The position numbers and the translations under genes were made by a program. From Bradyrhizobium iriomotense (GTDB lineage Bacteria > Pseudomonadota > Alphaproteobacteria > Rhizobiales > Xanthobacteraceae), in contig NZ_JAFCLP010000020.1 of the NCBI RefSeq assembly GCF_018129405.1, positions 88,374 to 152,373 of the forward strand: a DNA stretch of 64,000 nucleotides, in the 5' to 3' direction. The notes beneath the pieces are model-generated. The model was not told the origin of the DNA. It was given only the letters and a program-made list of their open reading frames with translations, and did no database searches. The stretch's first letter is position 1; each line of letters opens with the position of its first letter. This document shows, piece after piece, positions 48,384 to 56,874 of the stretch.

Positions 48384-49553
48384 ATGCCAAGCTCAAGACC
48401 CGACCGCATCCGCAAGCTCCTCGCCGACCTCGTCGGCTTCGACACCATCAGCGACCGCACCAACCTGCCTCTGATTGCCCATATCGAGAGCTATCTCGCC
48501 TCGTTCGGCATCAAGGGCGAGCGCATCACCGACGAGACCGGGCAGAAAGCTTCGCTGTGGGTCACGATCGGGCCGCAGGACCAGCCGGGCTTCGTGCTCT
48601 CGGGCCATACCGACGTGGTGCCTGTCGTCGGCCAGGACTGGAGTCATGATCCGTTCAAGCTGGTGGAGCGCGACGGCAAGCTCTACGGCCGCGGCACCAC
48701 CGACATGAAGGGCTTCGTCGCGGTGTGCCTTGCCATGGTGCCGGAGATGGTGGAGGCCAGGCTCAAGACGCCGATCCACCTGGCGATCTCCTATGACGAG
48801 GAGATCGGCTGCGTCGGCGTGCGGCCGATGCTGCGCGAGGTCGCGAAGAAGAGGGTCAGGCCGCTCGGCGCCTTCATCGGTGAGCCGACCCAGATGCAGG
48901 TTATCATCGGCCACAAGGGCAAGCACGGCGTGCGCGCGACGTTCCACGGGCTCGCGCGCCATTCCTCGATCGCGCCCGAGGGCGTCAATGCGATCGAATA
49001 TGCCGCCGAGCTGATCGTCGAGATCCGCCGCCGCGCCGTGGCACTCGCGGCCGCGCGATCGACCGACAGCCTCTACGACGTTCCGCACTCGACGCTACTC
49101 ACCAGCATCGTGCATGGCGGCGCCGCGCTCAACATCGTGCCCGACACCTGCACGGTGGATTTCGAATGCCGCGGCATCGGCATCGCCGAGTCGCGCGAGG
49201 TGACGGATGCGATCGTCGCCTGGGCCAAGGCCGAACTCGAACCGGCGATGAAGGCGAGACATCCGGAGTGCGGCATCGATTTCGAGGAGATCCTCGACTA
49301 TCCCGCGCTCGATACGGCCGCCGATGCGGCGATCGTCACGCTGGCCAAAAGCCTTGCCGGCCGTAACGACCACGCCAAGGTCGCCTTCGGCACCGAAGCG
49401 AGCCTGTTCGCCAGCATGGCCGACATCCCGTCCGTGGTGATCGGCCCCGGCGCGATCGCGCAGGCGCACACGCCGGATGAGTTCGTGGAGATGGCAGAGC
49501 TGGAGAAGTGCGCAGGCTTCGTGGAGAGGCTGATCGCGCATTGTACGAAGTAA
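48384..49553 (+). CDS. argE: Acetylornithine deacetylase (M20 family)
   Basis: 389 aa. The metal site reads GHTDVVP (His, Asp), GRGTTDMKG (bridging Asp), DEEIGC (catalytic Glu and ligand), and late AQAHTPDEF (His ligand). The lid domain is intact (HSSIAPEGVNAIEYAAELIV). It matches ArgE-type deacetylases that release ornithine from N-acetylornithine. A related N-acyl amino acid deacetylase cannot be excluded. The start is ATG 48384; a GTG lies 6 nt upstream. It is a single gene flanked by family D repeats. Confidence 0.87.
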   Translation: MPSSRPDRIRKLLADLVGFDTISDRTNLPLIAHIESYLASFGIKGERITDETGQKASLWVTIGPQDQPGFVLSGHTDVVPVVGQDWSHDPFKLVERDGKLYGRGTTDMKGFVAVCLAMVPEMVEARLKTPIHLAISYDEEIGCVGVRPMLREVAKKRVRPLGAFIGEPTQMQVIIGHKGKHGVRATFHGLARHSSIAPEGVNAIEYAAELIVEIRRRAVALAAARSTDSLYDVPHSTLLTSIVHGGAALNIVPDTCTVDFECRGIGIAESREVTDAIVAWAKAELEPAMKARHPECGIDFEEILDYPALDTAADAAIVTLAKSLAGRNDHAKVAFGTEASLFASMADIPSVVIGPGAIAQAHTPDEFVEMAELEKCAGFVERLIAHCTK

Positions 49554-49572
49554 CAACCGCCAGCGTGGCCGC

Positions 49573-49643
49573 GTAGCCCGCCATGAGCGAAGCGACATGC
49601 GGGACCACCTGCCCCGGATATCGCTTCGCTCATCCGGGCTACG
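49573..49643. repeat. Dispersed palindromic repeat, family D copy 2
   Basis: GTAGCCCGCCATGAGCGAAG and CGCTCATCCGGGCTAC ends. It lies in the 105-bp gap between the convergent argE and lysE-like genes and probably folds into a bidirectional terminator-like hairpin. Confidence 0.85.
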
Positions 49644-49658
49644 GCAGCACGCTGCCGC

Positions 49659-50285
49659 TCAGCGCTCCTGCAAGGCCAGCCGGACGCCGACGGCGCAGTA
49701 GATCGTCCCGACCACCTTGCCCTGCCACTTCACCACTGCGGGATGTCTGCGAAGAACGTCGCCAAGACGCCCGGCGCCGACGGCGAACACGACGGTGCTG
49801 AGCAGGCCGAGCAGCACGAAGACGGTGCCGAGGATTGCAAGCTGAACTGCGATCGCACCGTGCTCCGGCCGCACGAATTGCGGCAGGAAGGCGAGGAAGA
49901 ACAGCGCGGTCTTGGGATTGAGCACTTCAGTCAGCACGGCCTGCCGGAAGGCGCGGCCCGCGCCGATCGCGGGCGCGCCGCCCTTCAGCTCGATCGGCGC
50001 CTTGTCGAGCATGGCGCGAATGCCGAGATAGATCAGGAACGCCGCGCCGGCATATTTGACGACGCTGAAGAGCAGCGCGGATGTCGCGATGATCGCCGAG
50101 AGGCCTACGATCGCCATGCTGGTGTGGATCAAGTCACCGGCCGCAATCCCCGCGCCCGTCGCGACGCCCACCTTCGTTCCCGAGCTGACGGCCCGCGCCA
50201 TGGTGAGCAGCGTTGCCGGGCCCGGAATGAACACGAAACCGAGCACGATGAGGACGTACGTGATGAGAGTGGCGTGATCAATCAT
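49659..50285 (-). CDS. LysE/RhtB family amino acid exporter
   Basis: 208 aa, six predicted spans. The N-terminal FIPGPATLLTMARAVSSGTK with the GPxx signature and LTEVLNPKTALFFLAFLPQF are diagnostic of the family. It exports amino acids or related metabolites across the inner membrane; the substrate cannot be predicted. ATG 50285 has CGGAG upstream. It lies 21 bp after the NIPSNAP gene on the same strand. Confidence 0.88.
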   Translation of the reverse strand: MIDHATLITYVLIVLGFVFIPGPATLLTMARAVSSGTKVGVATGAGIAAGDLIHTSMAIVGLSAIIATSALLFSVVKYAGAAFLIYLGIRAMLDKAPIELKGGAPAIGAGRAFRQAVLTEVLNPKTALFFLAFLPQFVRPEHGAIAVQLAILGTVFVLLGLLSTVVFAVGAGRLGDVLRRHPAVVKWQGKVVGTIYCAVGVRLALQER

Positions 50286-50306
50286 AGTCGCGGCTCCGAA
50301 GGCGGA

Positions 50307-50648
50307 TCAGTGCTGGAGGCTGAGCGACGGCGAGTAATCCACCGGCACAAGCAAGCGGTCCTCGATCTGACCTACCATGAGTCCATGCTCCACGTGAGTG
50401 ACCCGCTTGATCTCGCTCCACTCGGCATCCGCCATGAAGGCCGTCCATGCCGATGTCTTGGTCGCCTCGTCCGGCCATTCCAGCAGATAGGTGAACTCGG
50501 TGCGGTCGCCGAACTTGGTTTCCCACATCGCCACGATCCGGAAGCCATATCTGGTTCGCATGATGCGTGCGGCGTGATCGCGAAAGCGGGCGTGGAATGC
50601 GGCCTTGTTCTTCTCGAAGATTTCGTAGATGCGCAGTTGCTGGATCAT
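50307..50648 (-). CDS. NIPSNAP family protein
   Basis: 113 aa, soluble. MIQQLRIYEIFEKNKAAFHA, GFRIVAMWETKFGDRTEFTY and LLEWPDEATKTSAW fit the dimeric alpha-beta barrel NIPSNAP family, whose biochemical role is poorly known. ATG 50648 has GGAGACC upstream. Co-oriented with the LysE-type gene. Confidence 0.85.
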   Translation of the reverse strand: MIQQLRIYEIFEKNKAAFHARFRDHAARIMRTRYGFRIVAMWETKFGDRTEFTYLLEWPDEATKTSAWTAFMADAEWSEIKRVTHVEHGLMVGQIEDRLLVPVDYSPSLSLQH

Positions 50649-50757
50649 GATCGGTCTCCGTGCCTGGCGGAGATAGGATCGAGCCGCGGGATATCAAAGG
50701 TCGCGATCTCGGAGACATGGTGGGCACAGCGCTATGCGCCTTTGCATGCCCTACAGG

Positions 50758-50860
50758 TGTCATGCCCCGGCTTGACCGGGGCATCCAGTACGCCGCGGCT
50801 TCTCGGTTCAAGCACTGCTGTCTCTGGAATACTGGATTGCCCGCCTTCGCGGGCAATGAC
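50758..50860. repeat. Dispersed palindromic repeat, family A copy 2
   Basis: TGTCATGCCCCGGC start and GCGGGCAATGAC end, with the inner pair ATCCAGTA / TACTGGAT. The same design as 44696-44802. It lies between the NIPSNAP gene and the phosphotransferase terminator. Confidence 0.8.
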
Positions 50861-50890
50861 GCGGAGTGTGTGGGAACGGCGGCGTACCAC

Positions 50891-50919
50891 AAAAAAGGCG
50901 CGGCCACCAGCCGCGCCTT
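50891..50919 (-). terminator. Intrinsic terminator of the acyl-CoA dehydrogenase/phosphotransferase operon
   Basis: On the minus strand AAGGCGCGGC / GCCGCGCCTT with a 5-nt loop is followed directly by a T run. It starts 9 bp after the phosphotransferase stop codon. It has all features of a strong Rho-independent terminator. Confidence 0.93.
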
Positions 50920-50927
50920 CACCATTC

Positions 50928-51986
50928 CTACACCGCGCCCGCCTTCTGCGCGTAGTGCCATGAGGCCTGCGACAGCGGCACGGTGCGCTTGGCTGACTCC
51001 AGCGCCTTGGCGTTGGCGGCGGTGCCGTCGCGGATGCGGCCGGCGATGCCTTGCGTGATGCCCGCGAGGCGGAACAGATTGTAGGAGAAATACCAGTTGA
51101 GGTCGGGGACGCTCATCTGGGTGACGTTGCAATAGATCTGCGCCGCCTCTTCCAGGCTCGGGATGTTGAGCGCCTTGAGGTCGACGCCCTGCAGGCCCGG
51201 CATGATCCACTGCATGAGCAGATAGGTGAAGTCGGCCATGGGATCGCCGAGCGTCGACAGCTCCCAGTCCAGCACGGCCTGCACGCGCGGTTCCGTTGCG
51301 TGGAAAATCATGTTGTCGAGGCGATAGTCGCCGTGGACGATCGAGACGCGCGCCTGCTCCGGCACGGTCTTGGGCAGCCATTCGGCGACCTTCTCGAACT
51401 CGGGAATGTGCTGGGTCTCGGACGCCCGGTACTGCTTGGTCCAGCGGTCGATCTGCCGCGCGAAATAGTTTCCGGGCTTGCCGAAGTCGCCGAGACCGAT
51501 CGCGACGGGGTCGAACATGTGCAGCTTGGCCAGGGTCTCGATCTTGCTGGTGAAGATTTTTCGGCGCGCGTCGGGATCCTGGCTCGGCAGCGTCGGATCC
51601 CAGAACACCCGGCCCTCCTCCATCGACATGATGTAGAAGGCAGCGCCAATGACGCTGTCGTCCTGGCACAGCGCAAAGGCATGCGCGACCGGAAAGCCCT
51701 GCTTTCCAAGCGCCGCAATGACGCGATATTCGCGATCGACCGCATGCGCCGAGGGCAACAGCTTGCCGAACGGCTTGCGGCGCATCACGTAGGAACGCTT
51801 CGGCGTGTTGAGGCGGTAGGTCGGATTGGACTGGCCGCCCTTGAACTGCAGAACGACCAGCGGGCCTTCAAAACCTTCGACGTGCTCGTGCATCCACGCC
51901 TCGAGGCGCAGCTCGTCGAAACGATGCCGCTCCTCGACCGGCTTGGTGCCCGAGAACTCCTCGTCTTTCCTGACGCCGTCAGCCAC
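50928..51986 (-). CDS. APH family phosphotransferase, acyl-CoA-dehydrogenase-linked (ACAD10/11-like)
   Basis: 352 aa from GTG 51986, which has GAGGGAG upstream. A start at 52076 would translate part of a repeat element. GGQSNPTYRL forms the nucleotide loop and YVMRRKP the ATP lysine. HGDYRLDN is the catalytic loop and LDWELSTLGDP the metal-binding Asp. Bacterial proteins of this type sit beside acyl-CoA dehydrogenases, and the eukaryotic ACAD10/11 proteins fuse both domains. They are thought to phosphorylate 4-hydroxyacyl-CoA before further breakdown. The partner gene lies directly upstream here. Confidence 0.87.
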   Translation of the reverse strand: MADGVRKDEEFSGTKPVEERHRFDELRLEAWMHEHVEGFEGPLVVLQFKGGQSNPTYRLNTPKRSYVMRRKPFGKLLPSAHAVDREYRVIAALGKQGFPVAHAFALCQDDSVIGAAFYIMSMEEGRVFWDPTLPSQDPDARRKIFTSKIETLAKLHMFDPVAIGLGDFGKPGNYFARQIDRWTKQYRASETQHIPEFEKVAEWLPKTVPEQARVSIVHGDYRLDNMIFHATEPRVQAVLDWELSTLGDPMADFTYLLMQWIMPGLQGVDLKALNIPSLEEAAQIYCNVTQMSVPDLNWYFSYNLFRLAGITQGIAGRIRDGTAANAKALESAKRTVPLSQASWHYAQKAGAV

Positions 51987-52010
51987 GGTGACGCTCCCTC
52001 TTCTCATTGT

Positions 52011-52092
52011 CGTCATTCCGGGGCTCGCACAGCGAGAACCCGGAATCTCGAGATTCCGGGTTCGATGCTTGCGCATCGCCCCGGAATGACGG
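52011..52092. repeat. Dispersed palindromic repeat, family B copy 2
   Basis: CGTCATTCCGGGG and CCCCGGAATGACG ends with the core CGGAATCTCGAGATTCCGGG, nearly identical to 45615-45696. It fills the gap between the acyl-CoA dehydrogenase and phosphotransferase genes. Confidence 0.85.
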
Positions 52093-52120
52093 TGTGGGGA
52101 GCACGCAGCCCTCCCCTGTT

Positions 52121-53356
52121 TTAGTGCGTGGAGGAGTTTGCATACTTCCGAAGTTCAAGTCTGGCAATGGCGCGATTGTGCACCTCGTCCGGACCGTCGG
52201 CGAGACGGAGCGTGCGGATGTGGGCGTAGTCCTTGGCAAGGCCTGCCTCGTCCGAGACGCCGGCGCCGCCAAAGGCCTGGATCGCCTGATCGATGATCTT
52301 CAAGGCCATGTTGGGACCTGCGACCTTGATCATGGCGATCTCGAGCTGCGCGGTCTTGTTGCCGACCTTGTCCATCATGTCGGCGGCCTTGAGGCACAGC
52401 AGGCGATTCATCTCGATGTCGGTCCGCGCCTCGCCGATGCGCTGCTCCCACACACTGTGCTCGATGATCTTCTTGCCGAACGCGGTGCGCGAGGCGAGCC
52501 GCTTCACCATCTTCTCCAGCGCCTCCTCGGCCTTGCCGATGGTGCGCATGCAGTGGTGGATACGGCCGGGGCCGAGGCGGCCCTGCGCGATCTCGAAGCC
52601 GCGCCCCTCGCCGAGCAGGATGTTCTCCTTCGGCACCCGCACGTTCTCGAGCAGGACCTGCGCATGGCCGTGCGGCGCGTCGTCGAAGCCGAACACCGGC
52701 AGCATCTTCTCGACCTTGATGCCGGGCGTGTCGAGCGGAACCAGGATCTGCGACTGCTGCAGGTGCTTGGCGGCCGAAGGGTCCGTCTTGCCCATCAGGA
52801 TCGCGATCTTGCAGCGGGGATCGCCGACGCCGGAGGACCACCATTTGCGGCCGTTGATGACGTAGTGGTCGCCATCCTTCTCGATGCGGGTCTCGATGTT
52901 GGTCGCATCGGACGAAGCGACCGCGGGTTCCGTCATCAGGAAGGCCGAGCGGATCTCGCCGTCCATCAGCGGACGCAGCCATTTGCGCTTCTGCTCCTTG
53001 GTGCCGTAGCGCATGAACACTTCCATGTTGCCGGTGTCGGGCGCGGAACAGTTGAACACTTCCGAGGCCCAGGTGATGCGGCCCATCTCTTCCGACAGCA
53101 GCGCGTATTCGAGATTGGTCAATCCCGCGCCGCGGAATTCATCGTCTTCATGCTCGTTCGGCGGCATGAACATGTTCCAGAGGCCTTCGGCCTTCGCCTT
53201 CTTCTTGAGGTCCTCCAGCACCGGAATGACCTTCCAGCGCTCGCCGCTGCGATCCTGCTCGTCATAAACAGGCACCGCCGGGCGCACATGCTTGGCCATG
53301 AAGGACCGCACGCGGTCGAGCCATTCCTTCTGCTTGGGGGACAGGTCGAAATCCAT
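52121..53356 (-). CDS. Acyl-CoA dehydrogenase
   Basis: 411 aa, full-length FAD enzyme. [18 protein letters not shown] and the [11 protein letters not shown] beta-domain segment bind flavin and substrate. [20 protein letters not shown] lies in the C-terminal helical bundle, and [20 protein letters not shown] ends the catalytic region. It is similar to the long ACAD10/11-type dehydrogenases. It is the first gene of a two-gene operon with the phosphotransferase, divergent from a TetR gene that likely controls it. Likely role: breakdown of a fatty or hydroxy acid. Confidence 0.92.
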   Translation of the reverse strand: MDFDLSPKQKEWLDRVRSFMAKHVRPAVPVYDEQDRSGERWKVIPVLEDLKKKAKAEGLWNMFMPPNEHEDDEFRGAGLTNLEYALLSEEMGRITWASEVFNCSAPDTGNMEVFMRYGTKEQKRKWLRPLMDGEIRSAFLMTEPAVASSDATNIETRIEKDGDHYVINGRKWWSSGVGDPRCKIAILMGKTDPSAAKHLQQSQILVPLDTPGIKVEKMLPVFGFDDAPHGHAQVLLENVRVPKENILLGEGRGFEIAQGRLGPGRIHHCMRTIGKAEEALEKMVKRLASRTAFGKKIIEHSVWEQRIGEARTDIEMNRLLCLKAADMMDKVGNKTAQLEIAMIKVAGPNMALKIIDQAIQAFGGAGVSDEAGLAKDYAHIRTLRLADGPDEVHNRAIARLELRKYANSSTH

Positions 53357-53495
53357 GGGACGCTCCTCGTTTCTCTCTCGCTGGTCGTTTTGTGCCGGAC
53401 TGTCCTCCCGCCGCGCGCGGCCCGCAAGCGCGAATGCGCTGGCCCTGCGGACGTCCCGGAACCCAGCGCAGTTGCGAACGAGTCCCGATTGCGGA

Positions 53496-53542
53496 TTGAC
53501 TTTTCCCGGCCTTCAAACGATAGTTTCATACAACTGTTTGAA
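53496..53542 (+). promoter_or_regulatory. tetR promoter with overlapping operator-like palindrome
   Basis: TTGACT (53496-53501), 17 bp, GATAGT (53519-53524) point toward the TetR gene. The -10 is embedded in TCAAAC-GATA-GTTTCA (53513-53528), palindromic except for one position, and a further GTTTGAA lies at 53536-53542. This fits autorepression and control of the divergent dehydrogenase operon. The 313-bp divergent gap contains nothing else except a family B repeat. Confidence 0.6.
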
Positions 53543-53563
53543 TTGCAACTCCCTCGCTCACGA

Positions 53564-53659
53564 CGTCATTCCGGGGCGGCCCGCAGGGCTGAACCCGGAA
53601 TCTCGAAATGTGGCGCGAGATTCCGGGTTCGACGCTGGCGCGTCGCCCCGGAATGACGG
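53564..53659. repeat. Dispersed palindromic repeat, family B copy 3, in the tetR leader
   Basis: CGTCATTCCGGGG and CCCCGGAATGACG ends with inner CCCGGAATCTCG / CGAGATTCCGGG. It lies between the tetR promoter and its ATG, ending 10 bp before the start, so it forms most of the mRNA leader as a hairpin. Confidence 0.85.
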
Positions 53660-53669
53660 GACAAGAGTC

Positions 53670-54332
53670 ATGGCCAGCGATCATACGAGGTCTGCCATTC
53701 TCGCCGCCGCCGAACGGCTCTACGCCGATCGCGGCTTCGGCGACGTGACGCTGCGCGACATCGTCGCGGAGGCCGGCGTCAACCTCGCCGCGGTGAACTA
53801 TCATTTCGGCTCCAAGGACGAGCTGATCGCGGAATTGTTTGTCACCCGTTCGATCGCCACCAACCGCGAGCGCCTGCGCGAATTGAAGGCGGCGGAGGAG
53901 CAAGGCGGCGGCCGCGCGCCGATCGAGGTGATCTTGCGGGCGCTGGTGGGGCCGACCTTGCGGGGCTGCCTTGGACCGGAGAACCAGCGCTCGACCGCGG
54001 CGCGCTTCATGATCCGCGCCTCGATCGAATCCGTGCCGCCGATCCGCCGCATCAAGAACCGCGAGATCGACCATTTGCGCAAATTCGCCGGCGCGATGCG
54101 CAGGTCCCTGCCCGACCGCAGCGACGTCGATATCTATTGGGGCCTCAACTTCGCGCTCGCCATGGCGCACCACACCATCCGCGAGAGCGAGCGCCTGACG
54201 AAGCTGTCGGAAGGCAAATGCGACCTCGACGACGTCGAGGACGTGGTCGCGCGCGTCGTCAGCGTCGCGACGATGGCGCTGACGGCGGGGCGGAGCGAGG
54301 CAAAGGCGCCGTCAAAGGTGGCGGCGCGCTAA
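53670..54332 (+). CDS. TetR family transcriptional regulator
   Basis: 220 aa from ATG 53670. The N-terminal helix-turn-helix reads SAILAAAERLYADRGFGDVT, then LRDIVAEAGVNLAAVNYHFG and SKDELI, the textbook TetR DNA-binding domain at residues 8-53. The C-terminal ligand domain is typical of fatty-acid-related TetR proteins with a DUF1956-like feel. Divergent orientation from the acyl-CoA dehydrogenase operon and an operator-like palindrome in between suggest it represses that operon and itself until an acyl-CoA binds. Confidence 0.9.
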   Translation: MASDHTRSAILAAAERLYADRGFGDVTLRDIVAEAGVNLAAVNYHFGSKDELIAELFVTRSIATNRERLRELKAAEEQGGGRAPIEVILRALVGPTLRGCLGPENQRSTAARFMIRASIESVPPIRRIKNREIDHLRKFAGAMRRSLPDRSDVDIYWGLNFALAMAHHTIRESERLTKLSEGKCDLDDVEDVVARVVSVATMALTAGRSEAKAPSKVAAR

Positions 54333-54368
54333 GGACCCGTGAAGGCTGAAGCCGCGGCGACGGTGTGC

Positions 54369-54531
54369 TCCCTCGCCCCGCTTGCGGGGGCTTGCGGGGA
54401 GAGGGTTGGGGTGAGGGGGAGTCTCCCCGGGGACGGTGGCAGCAGGACTCGCGGAGAGTCCCCCTCACCCGGAATCCGCGCTACGCGCGCATTCCGGCCT
54501 CTCCCCGCACGCGGGGAGAGGCGAAGCGACC
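54369..54531. repeat. Long inverted repeat downstream of tetR
   Basis: The left part (GGGGAGAGGGTTGGGGTGAG) and the right part (CCCCCTCACCC, CCTCTCCCC, then GCGGGGAGAGGCGAAG) form a G-rich/C-rich imperfect hairpin over 160 bp. It fills the convergent gap between tetR and the RidA gene, which contains no coding sequence. Confidence 0.7.
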
Positions 54532-54533
54532 AC

Positions 54534-54926
54534 TCACATCATCGCGATGCAGTCGATCTCGACGTCGAAGGGGGCGAACCATTCCGGCGTGCAGACGAAG
54601 ATCCGCGCCGGCGGGTCATGCGGGAAGTAACGCGCATAGACCGCGTTGAATGCGGCGAAGTGCTTGGTCGAGGTGCAGTAGACGTTGCACTTCATGACGT
54701 TGTCGAGGGAGGCGCCGGCCGTCTCGAGGCACAGCTTCATCTGCTCCATGACGATCTCGCTCTGGCGCTCGATCGGAGCGGCGGCGATCTCGCCGGTCGC
54801 GGGATCGAACGGCGGCAGGCCGGCGACGAAGATCATGTTGCCGGCGCGCGTCACGGGCGAGGTCGGCGCCTTCCAGCGATCGAGAAACGACGAGATCGGT
54901 TCGACGCGGAGCGCTTCGCGTTTCAT
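54534..54926 (-). CDS. RidA/YjgF family protein
   Basis: 130 aa from ATG 54926, which has AAGGTGG upstream. It has the Rid fold with NMIFVAGLPPFDPATGEIAA, QSEIVMEQMKLCLETAGASL and VMKCNVYCTSTKHFAAFNAV. The position of the catalytic Arg of imine deaminases reads PARIFVCTPE, so an Arg is present. Rid proteins hydrolyse reactive enamines/imines; other subfamilies are uncharacterised. It is longer at the N-terminus than RidA proper, so it may belong to a Rid subfamily. Confidence 0.85.
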   Translation of the reverse strand: MKREALRVEPISSFLDRWKAPTSPVTRAGNMIFVAGLPPFDPATGEIAAAPIERQSEIVMEQMKLCLETAGASLDNVMKCNVYCTSTKHFAAFNAVYARYFPHDPPARIFVCTPEWFAPFDVEIDCIAMM

Positions 54927-55021
54927 GGCGGCCACCTTCGGTTCGAGCGAGACTAACGCCTTGCTACATCATTCTGCAGCCGGCATGCTTCGCTTAAGCC
55001 CGAAGTGTGGTTGGCGCGGGC

Positions 55022-55237
55022 CTAGGCCCGCTGCGGCATCTCCTCGGCCTCTTCCTTGGCGAGCAGCAGCAGCATCTCGATGCCCATCTCGCCCTCCTGC
55101 GGCGAGCGGATGAATTTTATTTCGTCGGCGCTTTGCCGCAGCGCGGCAATGATGGCGACGGCCTGATTGGCGGTTGCCGCCTCAGTCGCCAGAATGGACT
55201 TCTGGTTCTTGGACTGAAACCCGATGGTGTAGGACAT
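55022..55237 (-). CDS. Small conserved-looking hypothetical protein
   Basis: 71 aa from ATG 55237, with an excellent GGGAGGGAACGA ribosome-binding site. The sequence MSYTIGFQSKNQKSILATEA, then RQSADEIKFIRSPQEGEMGI is soluble and probably alpha-beta. No family recognised. The strong start signal and coding-like composition argue that it is real. An upstream in-frame start would add basic low-complexity sequence. Confidence 0.65.
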   Translation of the reverse strand: MSYTIGFQSKNQKSILATEAATANQAVAIIAALRQSADEIKFIRSPQEGEMGIEMLLLLAKEEAEEMPQRA

Positions 55238-55473
55238 TCGTTCCCTCCCGCGCTCACGTGGAGAGATCGAATCAGAGTCGCGCGCAGAGTGGAAGCCTGT
55301 GCGACTACGGACCGGGATTATCTGGGGATTGCGCGCAAGCCCCACGCAAGGCCGCGCCAGCGCCACGTTGTCGTCACCAATCTATGCGAGGCGACCCGGT
55401 GCGGGGCACCGGCTGTCTTCACTTCTCCCCTTGCCGGCGAGCCACTCTCCCGCAACTCGCCGCTTCGCCGAAG

Positions 55474-56703
55474 CTAGATAATCCCCTGCTTCTTCAGCTC
55501 CTCGATCTTCGCCGCATCATAGCCGAGCTTGCCGCCGAGCACCTCCTTTGTGTGCTCGCCCAGCAGCGGCGGGGCGCGGTAAGTCTTGATCGGGGTGTCC
55601 GAGAAGGTCAGCGCGTTGCGGATCAGCGACAGCTCCGGCTCGAACTTGTGCTCGGTCTTCACCCGCATGCCGCGCGACTGGACGTGCGGATCGGAAAACA
55701 CCTGCTCAAAATTGTTGATCGGACCTGAGGGCACGCCGGCCTCCTCCAGCTTCTCCAGCCAGTAGGCCACCGGCTTCTTCAGGAACAAGCCGGCGAAGAT
55801 CGCCATGATCTCCTTGCCGTGCACGACGCGGTCGTTGTTCTTGATGAAGCGCTTGTCATTGGCGAGCTCGGGCTCGCCGAGCACGGCGCAGGTGCGCTGG
55901 AACTGGCCGTCATTGCCGACCACCAGCATCAGCTCGCCGTCGGTGCAGCGGAACACGCCGGCCGGCATGCCGCCATTGCCCCAGGTGCCGCGGCGCGGCG
56001 GGGTCTTGCCGTTGACAAGGTAGATCTGCAGCCAGTGCGAGAGCGAGGCAATGACGGTGTCGAACAGGCAGACGTCGATGTGCTGCCCCTGCCCGTCATT
56101 GGCGTCGCGATGGTAGAGCGCCGAGAGGATGCCGATCGAAGTGTTCATGCCGGTCATGTAGTCGACGATGGACGGGCCGACCTTCATCGGTCCCTCGCCG
56201 GGCTCGCCGTCCATATGGCCGGTGACGCTCATCAGCCCGCCCATCGCCTGCAGGATGGCGTCATAGCCGGCGCGCGGCGCGTAAGGGCCGGTCTGGCCGA
56301 AGCCGGTCACCGAGCAATAGATGATGCCGGGGTTGATCGCCTTGATCGTCTCGTAGTCGAGGCCGTAGCGCTTGAGATCGCCGACCTTGTAGTTCTCCAT
56401 GAAGACGTCGACGTCCTTGGCGAGCTCGCGGATGATCGCCTGCCCTTCCGGCTTGGCGATGTTGACGGTGACCGACTTCTTGTTGCGGTTGGCGCAGAGG
56501 TAGAACGAGTTGTTGTTGTTCGCCTTGCCCTCGGGATCGGTCAAATAAGGCGGGCCGAAGGCGCGCGCATCGTCGCCGGTGCCCGGCCGCTCGATCTTGA
56601 TGACCTCCGCGCCGAGATCGCCCAGCATCTGGGCCGACAAGGGCCCGGCAAGCACGCGGGTGAGGTCAAGGATCTTGATGCCTGAGAGCGGCAAGGCCGA
56701 CAT
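55474..56703 (-). CDS. Family III CoA-transferase (CaiB/BaiF)
   Basis: 409 aa from ATG 56703, with GGAGGAAAC upstream. LSGIKILDLTRVLAGPLSAQ, GAEVIKIERPGTGDDAR and KSVTVNIAKPEGQAI are family signatures; GPSIVDYMTGMNTSIGIL contains the catalytic Asp that forms the acyl anhydride. Enzymes of this family move CoA between organic acids (for example formyl-CoA:oxalate or succinyl-CoA donors). The acyl group here cannot be predicted. The neighbouring MFS and BKACE genes suggest use of an organic acid. Confidence 0.9.
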   Translation of the reverse strand: MSALPLSGIKILDLTRVLAGPLSAQMLGDLGAEVIKIERPGTGDDARAFGPPYLTDPEGKANNNNSFYLCANRNKKSVTVNIAKPEGQAIIRELAKDVDVFMENYKVGDLKRYGLDYETIKAINPGIIYCSVTGFGQTGPYAPRAGYDAILQAMGGLMSVTGHMDGEPGEGPMKVGPSIVDYMTGMNTSIGILSALYHRDANDGQGQHIDVCLFDTVIASLSHWLQIYLVNGKTPPRRGTWGNGGMPAGVFRCTDGELMLVVGNDGQFQRTCAVLGEPELANDKRFIKNNDRVVHGKEIMAIFAGLFLKKPVAYWLEKLEEAGVPSGPINNFEQVFSDPHVQSRGMRVKTEHKFEPELSLIRNALTFSDTPIKTYRAPPLLGEHTKEVLGGKLGYDAAKIEELKKQGII

Positions 56704-56874
56704 GTCGGTTTCCTCCGGGGAACTGGTGTTGGCGCGGCGGCTCCAGCCAGGCCGCGCTCCCTGCGGATACACCATTTTCGTTCCCCGAGCACTGCGCTCC
56801 GGGCATACGGCCATCCGCGCCCCGGCAGCAGTGGCGGCCCTGCGGCGGCGAATTTCCGTGCCGCGAATATAGCG

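Noticed and set aside
51987-52076. Longer start for the ACAD-linked phosphotransferase
   Set aside because: It would translate the end of a family B repeat. GTG 51986 has its own ribosome-binding site.
44696-54531. CRISPR array
   Set aside because: The repeats are dispersed palindromes with irregular spacing and gene-sized intervals, without regular spacers or cas genes.
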